Shown: positions 24,039 through 32,528 of the stretch, in pieces
Position numbering within the stretch: the stretch's first letter is position 1
Layout: every line of letters starts with the position of its first letter
Assembly (NCBI GenBank): GCA_002429115.1
Contig: DIYS01000212.1
Span: 1 to 34,106 of the forward strand
DNA length: 34,106 nucleotides
Direction: 5' to 3'
From: Saccharicrinis sp. UBA6048
GTDB lineage: Bacteria; Bacteroidota; Bacteroidia; Bacteroidales; Marinilabiliaceae
The notes under the pieces: model-generated
Told to the model about the DNA's origin: nothing
Databases searched by the model: none
Seen by the model: only the letters and a program-made list of their open reading frames with translations
Program-made: the position numbers and the translations under genes

Positions 24039-24143
24039 CTGCAGATTAACGCTGATGTTTACAGATTGAAACAACATAGTTGTTTCTCTTTTTTATTGGA
24101 ATAGCAACACTATTTCCTCTGTGTTAGTCTGTGTAATCTGTGG
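24039..24143. repeat. Structured repeat, copy 3
   Basis: CTGCAGATT at the left and AATCTGTGG (24135-24143) at the right enclose GAAACAAC-ATA-GTTGTTTC (24068-24086) and a weaker GGAATAG/CTATTTCC hairpin (about 24099-24118). It separates the GxxExxY gene from the end of the export gene at 24176. Confidence 0.82.
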
Positions 24144-24175
24144 TTTTATTTTTAGCTAGTAGCTAACCGCATAAT

Positions 24176-26617
24176 TTATAATTTATCAATTACTGTAACT
24201 ACGGTTAATGATAACGATGCCAACGCACTCGCCATAGCTATCCATGCTGAAGCCGGTATTGGTTCACGTTCTGGTTTTTCAGGAACTACCACCTCTGAAC
24301 CTGGCATCACCTTTGGATAACTTTTAAAGAATAAAAAGTTCTTAGTTGACTCAGCTGCACCATTTGGATAGATGACGTATGACTTTGTACGTTTAGCTCG
24401 TAAGCTAAAGCCACCACCAGAGCGTACATAGTGTTTCATACCCTTTCCATTAACATAGGATACAGAAAGAGGATTCAACACCCCTCCACTCACCTTAACT
24501 GTTTGTAACTCGCGTGGGATTAGCAACTCATCACCATCCTGCAAAAAGATATCTTCCTTCGTGCCCGGATTCGATAGTATTTTTTCTAAATCAATACTAA
24601 CCACATCAAAGCCCAGATCACTAAAAACCAATGAGGTATCTGAAGCCACCAATTGTTCACGTAAGCGTTTTACTTTTTGAGAAACTTCCACCTTACGTGT
24701 CAACATGGCACCCTTAGCATAGGCATTAGGTGACAAGCCTCCTGCACGTTGAATAATTGTTGAGATTCTTTCTTTCTTCGAAGTCAGACTAAACTGACCA
24801 GCATAGTTTACTTCTCCATTAATAGTTACCACCGATCGTTCTTCGTACCCAGGAGAACGTCTAATAAAAATTTGATCGTATGGCTCTAGTACAAATTTAG
24901 CATCTTCTCCATGCATTTTAAGTTCTCGCGAAATCGTAAACTGAAATACATGAGCAATTTTATCAGAACGAATTTGTGCTTCATCATGCGATAATCGTCT
25001 GGATATCTCAATATGTGCTTCAGAAGCAGATTCCTTAAAACCTCCAGACTTAAATACTAAATCAGAGAGGGTCATATCTTCAGTGTAATCAAATTCGCCC
25101 GGATATTGTACTTCACCAAAGATCTCAACAGTTCGCATTTCTCTCAGATCATTGATCGACGAAATTGTAATAACATCTTCACGCTTTAATTCAAAATTGG
25201 TTTCTCCTCTCAAAACCTCACCCACATTAAACGTGATATTTTGAAGCGTCAGGTCGTCCATTAAGCGAGTTACCAAACCTCGATTTAAAAACACATCTTC
25301 ACGAACACCATCTGCATTATCAATCAATTGCATTAGAGTTAACCCATCAGTTAATTCATAATTCCCCGGACGATACACCGCCCCCTCAATACTCACTTTA
25401 TTTTCATAGCGCTCAAGTACGGGTCCGGCATATATGCTATCCCCACTTTGAACAATTGTATTGTCAAAATTATCGGCCAACACATCCTTGAAAGCTCTCT
25501 GACGGGAAGTTGTTCGATACAATTCGATCCTATGTGAGTAGGCATTTTCGGTAAAACCACCGGCATACTCTAATAGGTCACTAATCTTTTCTTCTCCTTT
25601 GGCTTCGAAAATACCATTACGTTTAAACTCCCCTCCAACTTTTACACGCTTTTCATAGGTAGGAATCAAAATCACATCGCCATCACTCAACGATACGTTA
25701 ATATCACTTTTCCCACGAATCAGAAATTCATACACATCCAAAGCAGCTACTTTTTCACCATTTCGGATAACTTGAATATTACGGAAAGAGCCTTCCTTGT
25801 TAGGTCCACCAGATAAGTATAATGCATTAAAGGCTGTTGCCGTTCCCGGGAGCGTGTAGGTTCCAGGTAAAAATACCTCGCCAATGACGTTTACTTTAAT
25901 CGATTTGACAGTCCCGACATTAATACTGGCAAAGGTGCGTGGGTTTTCTGATTTCAAATCACTGTATATGGATGTCAGTTTATTGAAAATACGCTTTTGG
26001 GCAGCTTCTTGCGTTAATCCACTCACTTGAACAGGACCAACATTAGGAATATTTATGGAGCCGTTCTTATCTAATATCAGATTATAGCTCTGCTGAGAGA
26101 CTCCCCAAACATCTATTAATATTTCATCTCCCGGCCCTAGCACATAAGACGGGGGAACCGGTAAATTAACATTTGGTTCAAAAGTCAAATTTTCATTATT
26201 AAAAAATGAGAAACCGAATATACGCTGATCCACAACGGCTGAATCGACAGGCATTTTAATGGATTCGGTCATACCGAACTCATTCGCCATGACGATTCCT
26301 TCACCTTGCTGATTGGCTACTGTTCCTCCGGTTAATTTTACTTCATTAATGCGCTGTTGCATCTTAGAAATCTGTACCGGACTCACGCCTTGCGCCTTAG
26401 CCAGGGCAATTATCTGCTGCTCTGACAACCCACGTTTCTCCATTTCCTGAATCATACTCATTACCTGAGCATCGCTTAAATCATCAACGTTTACCGATTT
26501 AAAATCAATAGAGTTGGGATCAATATTCTGTGCATGAGAATTAGCAACCCCAATCATCAGTACTAAGAAGAAAAGTAACTTACGTAAGTTCATTTGAATT
26601 TTTTTCTTTAAAAACAT
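24176..26617 (-). CDS. Wza-like polysaccharide export protein with SLBB domains
   Basis: Outer-membrane/periplasmic export component. The protein of 813 aa opens with a signal peptide (hydrophobic LLFFLVLMIGVANSHAQ; a second ATG at 26593 gives a more usual signal length). A helical stretch follows (DAQVMSMIQEMEKRGLSEQ), then the poly-export domain beginning near residue 155 (YVLGPGDEILIDVWG), and several SLBB-type units recognised by repeating GEV.PG.Y/F and ADGVRED or AGGL motifs through to about residue 760. A last hydrophobic segment near 790-808 (WIAMASALASLSLTVV) may anchor it. It is much longer than E. coli Wza, as is usual in Bacteroidota. It is the first gene of the cluster, so the operon promoter probably lies in 26618-26872. 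Confidence 0.93.
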   Translation of the reverse strand: MFLKKKIQMNLRKLLFFLVLMIGVANSHAQNIDPNSIDFKSVNVDDLSDAQVMSMIQEMEKRGLSEQQIIALAKAQGVSPVQISKMQQRINEVKLTGGTVANQQGEGIVMANEFGMTESIKMPVDSAVVDQRIFGFSFFNNENLTFEPNVNLPVPPSYVLGPGDEILIDVWGVSQQSYNLILDKNGSINIPNVGPVQVSGLTQEAAQKRIFNKLTSIYSDLKSENPRTFASINVGTVKSIKVNVIGEVFLPGTYTLPGTATAFNALYLSGGPNKEGSFRNIQVIRNGEKVAALDVYEFLIRGKSDINVSLSDGDVILIPTYEKRVKVGGEFKRNGIFEAKGEEKISDLLEYAGGFTENAYSHRIELYRTTSRQRAFKDVLADNFDNTIVQSGDSIYAGPVLERYENKVSIEGAVYRPGNYELTDGLTLMQLIDNADGVREDVFLNRGLVTRLMDDLTLQNITFNVGEVLRGETNFELKREDVITISSINDLREMRTVEIFGEVQYPGEFDYTEDMTLSDLVFKSGGFKESASEAHIEISRRLSHDEAQIRSDKIAHVFQFTISRELKMHGEDAKFVLEPYDQIFIRRSPGYEERSVVTINGEVNYAGQFSLTSKKERISTIIQRAGGLSPNAYAKGAMLTRKVEVSQKVKRLREQLVASDTSLVFSDLGFDVVSIDLEKILSNPGTKEDIFLQDGDELLIPRELQTVKVSGGVLNPLSVSYVNGKGMKHYVRSGGGFSLRAKRTKSYVIYPNGAAESTKNFLFFKSYPKVMPGSEVVVPEKPEREPIPASAWIAMASALASLSLTVVTVIDKL

Positions 26618-26872
26618 GATCGTTTACTTAGCAGTTATAGACACGCTGCCGCTTCCTGACTCCCACACCACTTCCAAATAAAGAGGCATTGATGACAGAA
26701 AGTAAATTCTTATATCTTTTTGGCTCTTAACGAATGTAATCGTCAAGCCTATAATTAAAGCGACGCGAAGTTATACATAATTAAGCACAACTAATTACTA
26801 AAAAGTACATTTTTATCGCGCAACTCCAGTGAAAATCATAAGCGATTGATTCAGATAAATATACCTCCTCAA
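26618..26872. other. Gap between lspA and the export gene
   Basis: No gene is present. By position it should hold the end of the ileS-lspA unit and the promoter of the polysaccharide operon, but I find neither a convincing terminator nor a TAnnTTTG element on the minus strand. Confidence 0.4.
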
Positions 26873-27475
26873 CTACTCCTTAAAAAAACGTTTTTGAAAG
26901 AATAATATTATAATGATTCCAATGGTTATTGAAGAATCAGCAATATTAAATACAGGTCGGAAGAAAATAAATGGATTACCTCCTACGACAGGGAACCAAC
27001 CCGGATACCGCCCTTCAATCAATGGAAAATAGAGCATATCGACCACTTTGCCATGCAGAAACGAAGAATAGCCACCAGCTTCAGGCATAAAGCTCGCTAT
27101 TTGTCCATAGCTATGGTCGAATATAATCCCATAAAAAGCACTATCAACAATATTGCCTAATGCACCCGCCAACACCAACGCCACACAATATACCAAACCA
27201 TTTGGTGCACCTTTCTTAGTCAACTTAACCATGTACCAGCCAATACCAATTACCGCAACTATTCGAAACAGACTTAAAAATACCTTTCCGAATTTTCCGG
27301 CCAGTTGCATTCCGAAGGCCATCCCATTGTTTTCGACAAAATGAATGATAAACCAATCACCTAAAACAGGTATTTCATCCCCCAGCATCATGTGGGTCTT
27401 GATATAAAACTTAACAACCTGATCGACCAGGAGAATCAAAAAAATGATTAAAAATGATTTTTTTAGAACCGTCAT
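26873..27475 (-). CDS. lspA: Lipoprotein signal peptidase
   Basis: Signal peptidase II, an inner-membrane aspartyl protease that removes the signal peptide from lipidated prolipoproteins. The 200-aa protein has four hydrophobic segments (residues 6-22, 66-82, 94-112, 182-193) and the conserved blocks VENNGMAFG (47-55), GALGNIVDS (104-112), VVDM with Asp146, and FNIADSSI with Asp180. Asp146 and Asp180 match the catalytic pair. The distance between them is about 34 residues rather than the usual 18-19, and there is a further insert between GNIVD and VVDM (FDHSYGQIASFMPEAGGYSS); both fit the longer Bacteroidota form. It follows a DksA-like gene and ileS, an arrangement seen widely in the phylum. 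Confidence 0.95.
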   Translation of the reverse strand: MTVLKKSFLIIFLILLVDQVVKFYIKTHMMLGDEIPVLGDWFIIHFVENNGMAFGMQLAGKFGKVFLSLFRIVAVIGIGWYMVKLTKKGAPNGLVYCVALVLAGALGNIVDSAFYGIIFDHSYGQIASFMPEAGGYSSFLHGKVVDMLYFPLIEGRYPGWFPVVGGNPFIFFRPVFNIADSSITIGIIIILFFQKRFFKE

Positions 27476-27522
27476 AAAGCGTGCTTATAATTATTGATTG
27501 TACCTACACAGTGATGATAAAT

Positions 27523-27539
27523 GGGTTTCAATTAAACCC
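27523..27539 (-). other. Short hairpin in the lspA leader
   Basis: GGGTTT (27523-27528) and AAACCC (27534-27539) form a 6-bp stem with a 5-base loop. No T run follows on the minus strand. It could reduce read-through into lspA or stabilise an mRNA end, but it is weak. Confidence 0.25.
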
Positions 27540-27631
27540 GAGAAAGTCACTATATTATTACACACAAAAGACCAAAAGAACCTCGTATAACGAAATTCTA
27601 TTGGTCAATTGACTATTTTTTTAGGCAATTA

Positions 27632-28009
27632 TTATTTCTGCCCTTGCTTAGCCTCTACACTCAAGGTAGCATGCGGAACCGCCTTCAAACGTTCTTTAGG
27701 AATCAGTTTTCCGGTTTCTCGGCAAACACCGTAAGTTTTATTTTCAATTCTAACTAAAGCCGCAGTTAGATGCTGAATAAACTTTTGCTGACGCTGAGCT
27801 AATTTCCCTGCCTCTTCTTTTGACAATACTGCGGCTCCTTCTTCCAACACTTTAAATGTTGGTGAAGTATCCTGCGTATCATTGCCATCCTGATGCGTAA
27901 TAGTATCTCTCAGCAATTCATAATCTCTTTTGGCTTTATCGAGTTTCTTCAGGATAATCTCTTTGAATTCCTGAAGCTCTTCATCTGAGTAACGGGTTTT
28001 TTCAGCCAT
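27632..28009 (-). CDS. TraR/DksA-family protein without zinc cysteines
   Basis: A 125-aa member of the DksA/TraR superfamily, whose members bind RNA polymerase through its secondary channel. The N-terminal half is a coiled-coil (EELQEFKEIILKKLDKAKRDYE and a later helix) with the acidic tip region NDTQDTSP near 47-54. The C-terminal globular part reads YGVCRETGKLIPKERLKAVPHATLSVEAK; only one Cys is left of the four that hold zinc in DksA, so it is a non-zinc version. In Bacteroidota this variant is common next to ileS and lspA. The acidic tip lacks the exact DxxDxA pattern of DksA, so a strict DksA activity is not assured. Confidence 0.88.
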   Translation of the reverse strand: MAEKTRYSDEELQEFKEIILKKLDKAKRDYELLRDTITHQDGNDTQDTSPTFKVLEEGAAVLSKEEAGKLAQRQQKFIQHLTAALVRIENKTYGVCRETGKLIPKERLKAVPHATLSVEAKQGQK

Positions 28010-28041
28010 AATGACTAAGTTTTAGTTATTCTACATACCAC

Positions 28042-31000
28042 TTATGCTTTTTCAATATGCATTGAAGTGGTTATTTCATCATCAATTTCAACGGTTGTGA
28101 CACCATCGTCATTGCATTTATCCACTAATTTCACTTCAACAGCCAATGTTTGAGCCCCTATATACTCTGCATGCTTTTCAACAGCAGAGTTAACAGCTTC
28201 ATACCTCTGAATCTGCAACTTAATTTTGTCAGTCACATCAAATCCAGAATCTTTACGTAAATTTTGAATACGATTTACAAACTCACGGGCTATACCTTCT
28301 TCGCGAAGCTCATCTGTCACATTAATATCCAGGGCAACTGTTATCTTACCTTCATTGGCAACCAACCATCCAGGGATATCTTCCGACATGATTTCAACAT
28401 CTTCCAAGGTTAGAACAATGGCTTGTCCGTTGACATCCATGTTATACTGTTCATCCTTCTCGAAGATAGCAATTTCTTCCTGACTCATCGCATTAATTGC
28501 CCCTGAAATTACCTTCATGTTCTTACCATGCTTAGGACCAAGGGTTTTAAAGTTTGGCTTAATCTTCTTCACCAACACACCCGATGCTTCTTTCAGGTAT
28601 TCCATCTCCTTCACATTCACCTCTGTCAGCACTAAATCTTTTATAGCTTCCAACTGATGTTCGAATGCCTCATCTAAAATCGGAACCATTATTTTATTTA
28701 ACGGCTGACGTACTTTTAAGTTCACTTTACGACGCAAACCTAATACCATCGACGATATTGACTGTGCATATTCCATGCGCTCTTCCAGCTCCTTATCAAT
28801 CATCGCTTCATTAAACGATGGGAACTGCGCCAAATGAACAGATACATCACTATAGTTGCCTGACATCTTATTTAAATCACTAAACAACTGATCAGTGAAG
28901 AACGGTGCGATTGGCGCTGACAACAAAGCCACAGTTTCTAAACATGCATATAAAGTTTGATACGCTGCCAACTTATCCTCATTCATTTCACCACCCCAGA
29001 AACGCTTACGGTTTAGACGAACGTACCAGTTACTCAGGTTTTCCATCACGAAATCCTGAATAGCACGGCCTGCACGAGTAGGCTCATAGCTTTCGTAACT
29101 TTCAGTCACTTCCTTAACCAATGAGTTAAGTAAGGACATGATCCAGCGATCAATTTCTGAGCGCTTTTCGATTGGCACTAATGCTTCTTTACCATTAAAA
29201 CCATCAATATTGGCATAAAGGGCAAAGAAAGAATAGGTATTATATAGCGTTCCGAAAAACTTACGCTTCACCTCATCAACACCTGCAATATCAAACTTCA
29301 GATTGTCCCAAGGCTGCGCATTAGTAATCATGTACCAGCGCAATGGGTCTGAACCGTATTTTTCAATCACTTCAAATGGATCAACGCCATTACCGAGACG
29401 TTTCGACATCTTGTTGCCTTTTTTATCTAAGACAAGTCCGTTCGAAATAATATTTTTAAACGCAACTGAGTCAAACAACATGGTGGCAATAGCATGTAGT
29501 GTAAAGAACCAACCACGCGTTTGGTCTACGCCTTCAGCAATAAAGTCTGCCGGATAAACCTGATCAAAACCCTCTTTGTTCTCAAACGGATAGTGCATTT
29601 GCGCATACGGCATGGCACCTGAATCAAACCACACATCAATCAAATCTGATTCACGCTGCATTGGTTGTCCTGAATCAGACACCAAGATAATACCATCCAC
29701 ATGATGGCGGTGCAGGTCAATTTTCTCGTAATTATCCTTCGTGTTATTACCAACCTCAAAGCCTTCAAATGGATTTTTCTCCATTAAGCCAGCTTCTACA
29801 GCCTTGTTTATTTCATTCATTAATTCTTCAACAGAACCAATACACTTTTCTTCTGTACCATCCTCTGTTTTCCAGATTGGCAGTGGCGTTCCCCAGTAAC
29901 GGGAGCGACTCAGGTTCCAATCCACCAGATTCTCTAACCACTTACCAAAACGACCGGTTCCTGTTGAACCTGGTTTCCAGTTAATGGTCTTATTCAATTC
30001 AATCATGCGATCACGAACCGCTGTTGTTTTAATAAACCAGCTATCCAATGGATAATACAGAACCGGCTTATCAGTACGCCAACAATGCGGGTAGTTATGG
30101 ACATACTTCTCTACCTTGAATGCTTTGTTCTCTTTTTTCAACATCACAGCGATGTCAACATCCAGTGTTGGTGCATCATCTTCCAGTGATGGATCATAGG
30201 CGTTCTTTACAAAGCGACCAGCATACTCACCGTATGTATCTTTATCAACAAACTTCTCAACGAAATCTGCATCCAAATCTCCTATAGTAAAGAATTTACC
30301 TGTTTTGTCAACCATAGGCTGACGCTTACCTTCTTTATCAATTAAGATCAATGGGGCGATGCCTGCTACTTTGGCCACACGGTCATCATCCGCACCAAAA
30401 GTAGGTGCTATATGAACAATACCGGTACCATCCTCAGTAGTAACATAGTCACCCAGGATAACACGGAACGCATCTCCATCAGGCTTGATCCATGGAATTA
30501 ACTGCTCATAACGAACACCTTCCAAATCTGTACCGACATATTCGGCAACTATCTTAAAAGGAATCTTCTTGTCTCCCGGCTGATAAGCATCGAAATCCAG
30601 CTCAGCATTCTTCGGATTAAAGTAGTTATTAACCAAAGATTTCGCTACAATAACAGATACTGGAACTCCTGTATACGGATTGAATGATTTTACTTTTACG
30701 TAGTCTATCTTAGGCCCAACAGCTAAGGCTGTATTTGAAGGCAATGTCCAAGGTGTTGTTGTCCATGCCAAAAAGCTTAGATCTTCATCGCCATCGAAGA
30801 ACTTTTCAGAAACCTCGTTCCGAACTATCTTAAACTGCGCTGTACAGGTTGTATCTTTTACATCGCGGTAACACCCCGGTTGATTTAATTCGTGCGTACT
30901 CAATCCGGTACCGGCAGCTGGCGAATATGGCTGTATGGTATAGCCTTTATAAAGCATACCTTTATTATACAATTCTTTTAGCAACCACCACAAGGTTTCA

Positions 31001-31473
31001 ATGTAACGATTATCGTAGGTAATATATGGATCATCCATATCTACCCAATAGCCCATTTTGTGTGTCAGATCTTCCCACAAATCGGTATACTTCATCACGT
31101 CTTTACGACAGGCCTCGTTATATTCGGCAACGGTAATCGATTTACCAATATCTTCTTTGGTGATTCCAAGAGCTTTTTCCACACCAAGCTCTACAGGCAA
31201 ACCATGTGTATCCCAGCCAGCCTTACGTTTTACTAAAAAACCTTGCTGGGTTTTAAATCGGCAAAAAATATCTTTAATCGTTCGCGCCATCACGTGGTGA
31301 ATACCAGGAATTCCGTTTGCCGATGGTGGTCCTTCGTAGAACACGAACGTCGGTTTACCCTCTCTGGTTGTGATACTCTTTTCAAATGCTCCGTTCTCTT
31401 CCCAGATCTTTAACACATCCTTGTTAACCTGCGAAAGATTCAATCCTTTATATTCCGGAAATTTTGCGCTCAT
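28042..31473 (-). CDS. ileS: Isoleucyl-tRNA synthetase
   Basis: Class I synthetase that charges tRNA-Ile. From the ATG at 31473 it is 1143 aa. The HIGH-type motif is PGIHH (residues 56-60), the editing domain lies near 180-400 (WTTTPWTLPSN; GTGIVHIAPTFGADD), and the second signature KMSKR is at 688-692. KMSKR rather than KMSKS, the long C-terminal part and the lack of a terminal zinc-finger Cys cluster place it in the eukaryote-like IleS2 group, several of which are less sensitive to mupirocin. The frame can be extended by 23 codons to 31542, but the promoter at 31512-31543 lies within that extension, so the shorter start is right. First gene of ileS/DksA-like/lspA. Confidence 0.96.
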   Translation of the reverse strand: MSAKFPEYKGLNLSQVNKDVLKIWEENGAFEKSITTREGKPTFVFYEGPPSANGIPGIHHVMARTIKDIFCRFKTQQGFLVKRKAGWDTHGLPVELGVEKALGITKEDIGKSITVAEYNEACRKDVMKYTDLWEDLTHKMGYWVDMDDPYITYDNRYIETLWWLLKELYNKGMLYKGYTIQPYSPAAGTGLSTHELNQPGCYRDVKDTTCTAQFKIVRNEVSEKFFDGDEDLSFLAWTTTPWTLPSNTALAVGPKIDYVKVKSFNPYTGVPVSVIVAKSLVNNYFNPKNAELDFDAYQPGDKKIPFKIVAEYVGTDLEGVRYEQLIPWIKPDGDAFRVILGDYVTTEDGTGIVHIAPTFGADDDRVAKVAGIAPLILIDKEGKRQPMVDKTGKFFTIGDLDADFVEKFVDKDTYGEYAGRFVKNAYDPSLEDDAPTLDVDIAVMLKKENKAFKVEKYVHNYPHCWRTDKPVLYYPLDSWFIKTTAVRDRMIELNKTINWKPGSTGTGRFGKWLENLVDWNLSRSRYWGTPLPIWKTEDGTEEKCIGSVEELMNEINKAVEAGLMEKNPFEGFEVGNNTKDNYEKIDLHRHHVDGIILVSDSGQPMQRESDLIDVWFDSGAMPYAQMHYPFENKEGFDQVYPADFIAEGVDQTRGWFFTLHAIATMLFDSVAFKNIISNGLVLDKKGNKMSKRLGNGVDPFEVIEKYGSDPLRWYMITNAQPWDNLKFDIAGVDEVKRKFFGTLYNTYSFFALYANIDGFNGKEALVPIEKRSEIDRWIMSLLNSLVKEVTESYESYEPTRAGRAIQDFVMENLSNWYVRLNRKRFWGGEMNEDKLAAYQTLYACLETVALLSAPIAPFFTDQLFSDLNKMSGNYSDVSVHLAQFPSFNEAMIDKELEERMEYAQSISSMVLGLRRKVNLKVRQPLNKIMVPILDEAFEHQLEAIKDLVLTEVNVKEMEYLKEASGVLVKKIKPNFKTLGPKHGKNMKVISGAINAMSQEEIAIFEKDEQYNMDVNGQAIVLTLEDVEIMSEDIPGWLVANEGKITVALDINVTDELREEGIAREFVNRIQNLRKDSGFDVTDKIKLQIQRYEAVNSAVEKHAEYIGAQTLAVEVKLVDKCNDDGVTTVEIDDEITTSMHIEKA

Positions 31474-31511
31474 CAATTCTATATTTTTACCCTTAAATTT
31501 TAAAAAGTCTA

Positions 31512-31543
31512 CAAATATAGACGTTGGTGTAGTGAAAAACAAA
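31512..31543 (-). promoter_or_regulatory. Bacteroidota promoter of ileS
   Basis: On the minus strand TTTG (31540-31543) and TATATTTG (31512-31519) are separated by 20 bases, matching the -33/-7 consensus of the Bacteroidota housekeeping sigma factor. It predicts a start site near 31505 and a leader of about 30 bases before the ATG at 31473. Confidence 0.8.
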
Positions 31544-31561
31544 TGATTCTAAACACTATAC

Positions 31562-31589
31562 AGTATCAAGTACAAAGTATCAAGTACAA
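31562..31589. repeat. 14-bp tandem repeat, two copies
   Basis: AGTATCAAGTACAA occurs twice in direct succession at 31562-31575 and 31576-31589, in the gap between the divergent ileS and DUF5020 genes. The rest of the gap (31590-31760) shows no gene. Confidence 0.7.
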
Positions 31590-31769
31590 AGATCATTTAT
31601 ACAGCTTAAGAAATAGCATATGAATCTAAAATCGCCTTGATTCTTTTATCAACGATAATAATACTGAACCCTCAAGAGGATATCTATTATACTTTCTTTT
31701 AACCACTATAAATAAGCCACTCAGTAAATAATTACCGAATAATTTCACTAATCCCTATTAGTTTTTATT

Positions 31770-31777
31770 TACTTTTG
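31770..31777 (+). promoter_or_regulatory. Possible -7 element before the DUF5020 gene
   Basis: TACTTTTG matches TAnnTTTG and would give a leader of about 40 bases. No TTTG is found at the expected -33 position, so this is tentative. Confidence 0.4.
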
Positions 31778-31824
31778 CCCGATCAATAACAACTTTAGTA
31801 TAAACAATTAATTACACATCAGGT

Positions 31825-32511
31825 ATGAAAAGAATTCTATTTTCATTGATTGCCATTATGGCTTTTGGGGCAGTTGCAACAGCTCAAAATCTCCAAACTC
31901 ACTACGACTTTGGTAAAGATCGCAAGATGATTACCACTACATTGGAAATGTTTAAGCCAGACAAGTACGGTAGTACATTTTTCTTTGTTGATATGGACTA
32001 CAGCTCCGATTCAAGGGATGTTGACAACGGACTATCTTTAGCCTATTGGGAAATTGCGCGTAGTTTTAAATGGAGCGAAACACAGAAATTTGAACCACGA
32101 GTAGAATTCAATAGCGGTAGAGCATATTTCGGACCAATTGAAAATTGTTGGTTGGCAGGTGCACAATACACTTTTAATAACGCAGACTTTTCAAGAGTGT
32201 TAACAGTACAGGCTAACTATAAAAATATAAAGGATAAACACGATGCTTCATTTCAGTTAACAGCTGTATGGGGCGTACATTTCATGGACAGAAAGTTCTC
32301 ATTTACAGGATTTGCTGACTTCTGGAAAGAAGATATGGACTGGAGCTTTTTTGGAGACGAAAATACTGAATTTCGATTCTTAACTGAGCCTCAAATTTGG
32401 TATAACGCTTGTGAGAACTTTTCTTTTGGTAGCGAGATTGAAATCAGTAGCAACTTCGCTCAGAATGGATTTCAGGTTAACCCAACTTTAGCTGTTAAGT
32501 GGACATTCTAA
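31825..32511 (+). CDS. DUF5020 outer-membrane protein, Tsx-like
   Basis: A 228-aa secreted protein with a signal peptide at the N-terminus (MKRILFSLIAIMAFGAVATA, cut before QN). The mature part is rich in alternating aromatic and polar residues (TFFFVDMDYSSD, SLAYWEIARSF, FSFGSEIEIS) and ends in VKWTF, a terminal aromatic as in outer-membrane beta-barrels. The layout resembles the DUF5020 family, which is related in shape to the Tsx nucleoside channel. It precedes a purine permease gene by only 11-17 bases and they share one terminator, so the two probably work together in nucleoside or nucleobase uptake. The substrate is inferred from the neighbour, not from the barrel itself. Confidence 0.85.
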   Translation: MKRILFSLIAIMAFGAVATAQNLQTHYDFGKDRKMITTTLEMFKPDKYGSTFFFVDMDYSSDSRDVDNGLSLAYWEIARSFKWSETQKFEPRVEFNSGRAYFGPIENCWLAGAQYTFNNADFSRVLTVQANYKNIKDKHDASFQLTAVWGVHFMDRKFSFTGFADFWKEDMDWSFFGDENTEFRFLTEPQIWYNACENFSFGSEIEISSNFAQNGFQVNPTLAVKWTF

Positions 32512-32528
32512 TTAAACGATAGATGATC

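Noticed and set aside
23345..24143. Possible CRISPR or terminator series in the structured repeats
   Set aside because: Copies are about 100-115 bases, irregularly spaced with a gene between two of them, and have a nested-hairpin plan; the hairpins lack the regular T run of terminators on the coding strand.
31474..31542. N-terminal extension of ileS
   Set aside because: It contains the predicted -33 and -7 promoter elements, and homologues start near MSAKFPEYKGLN.
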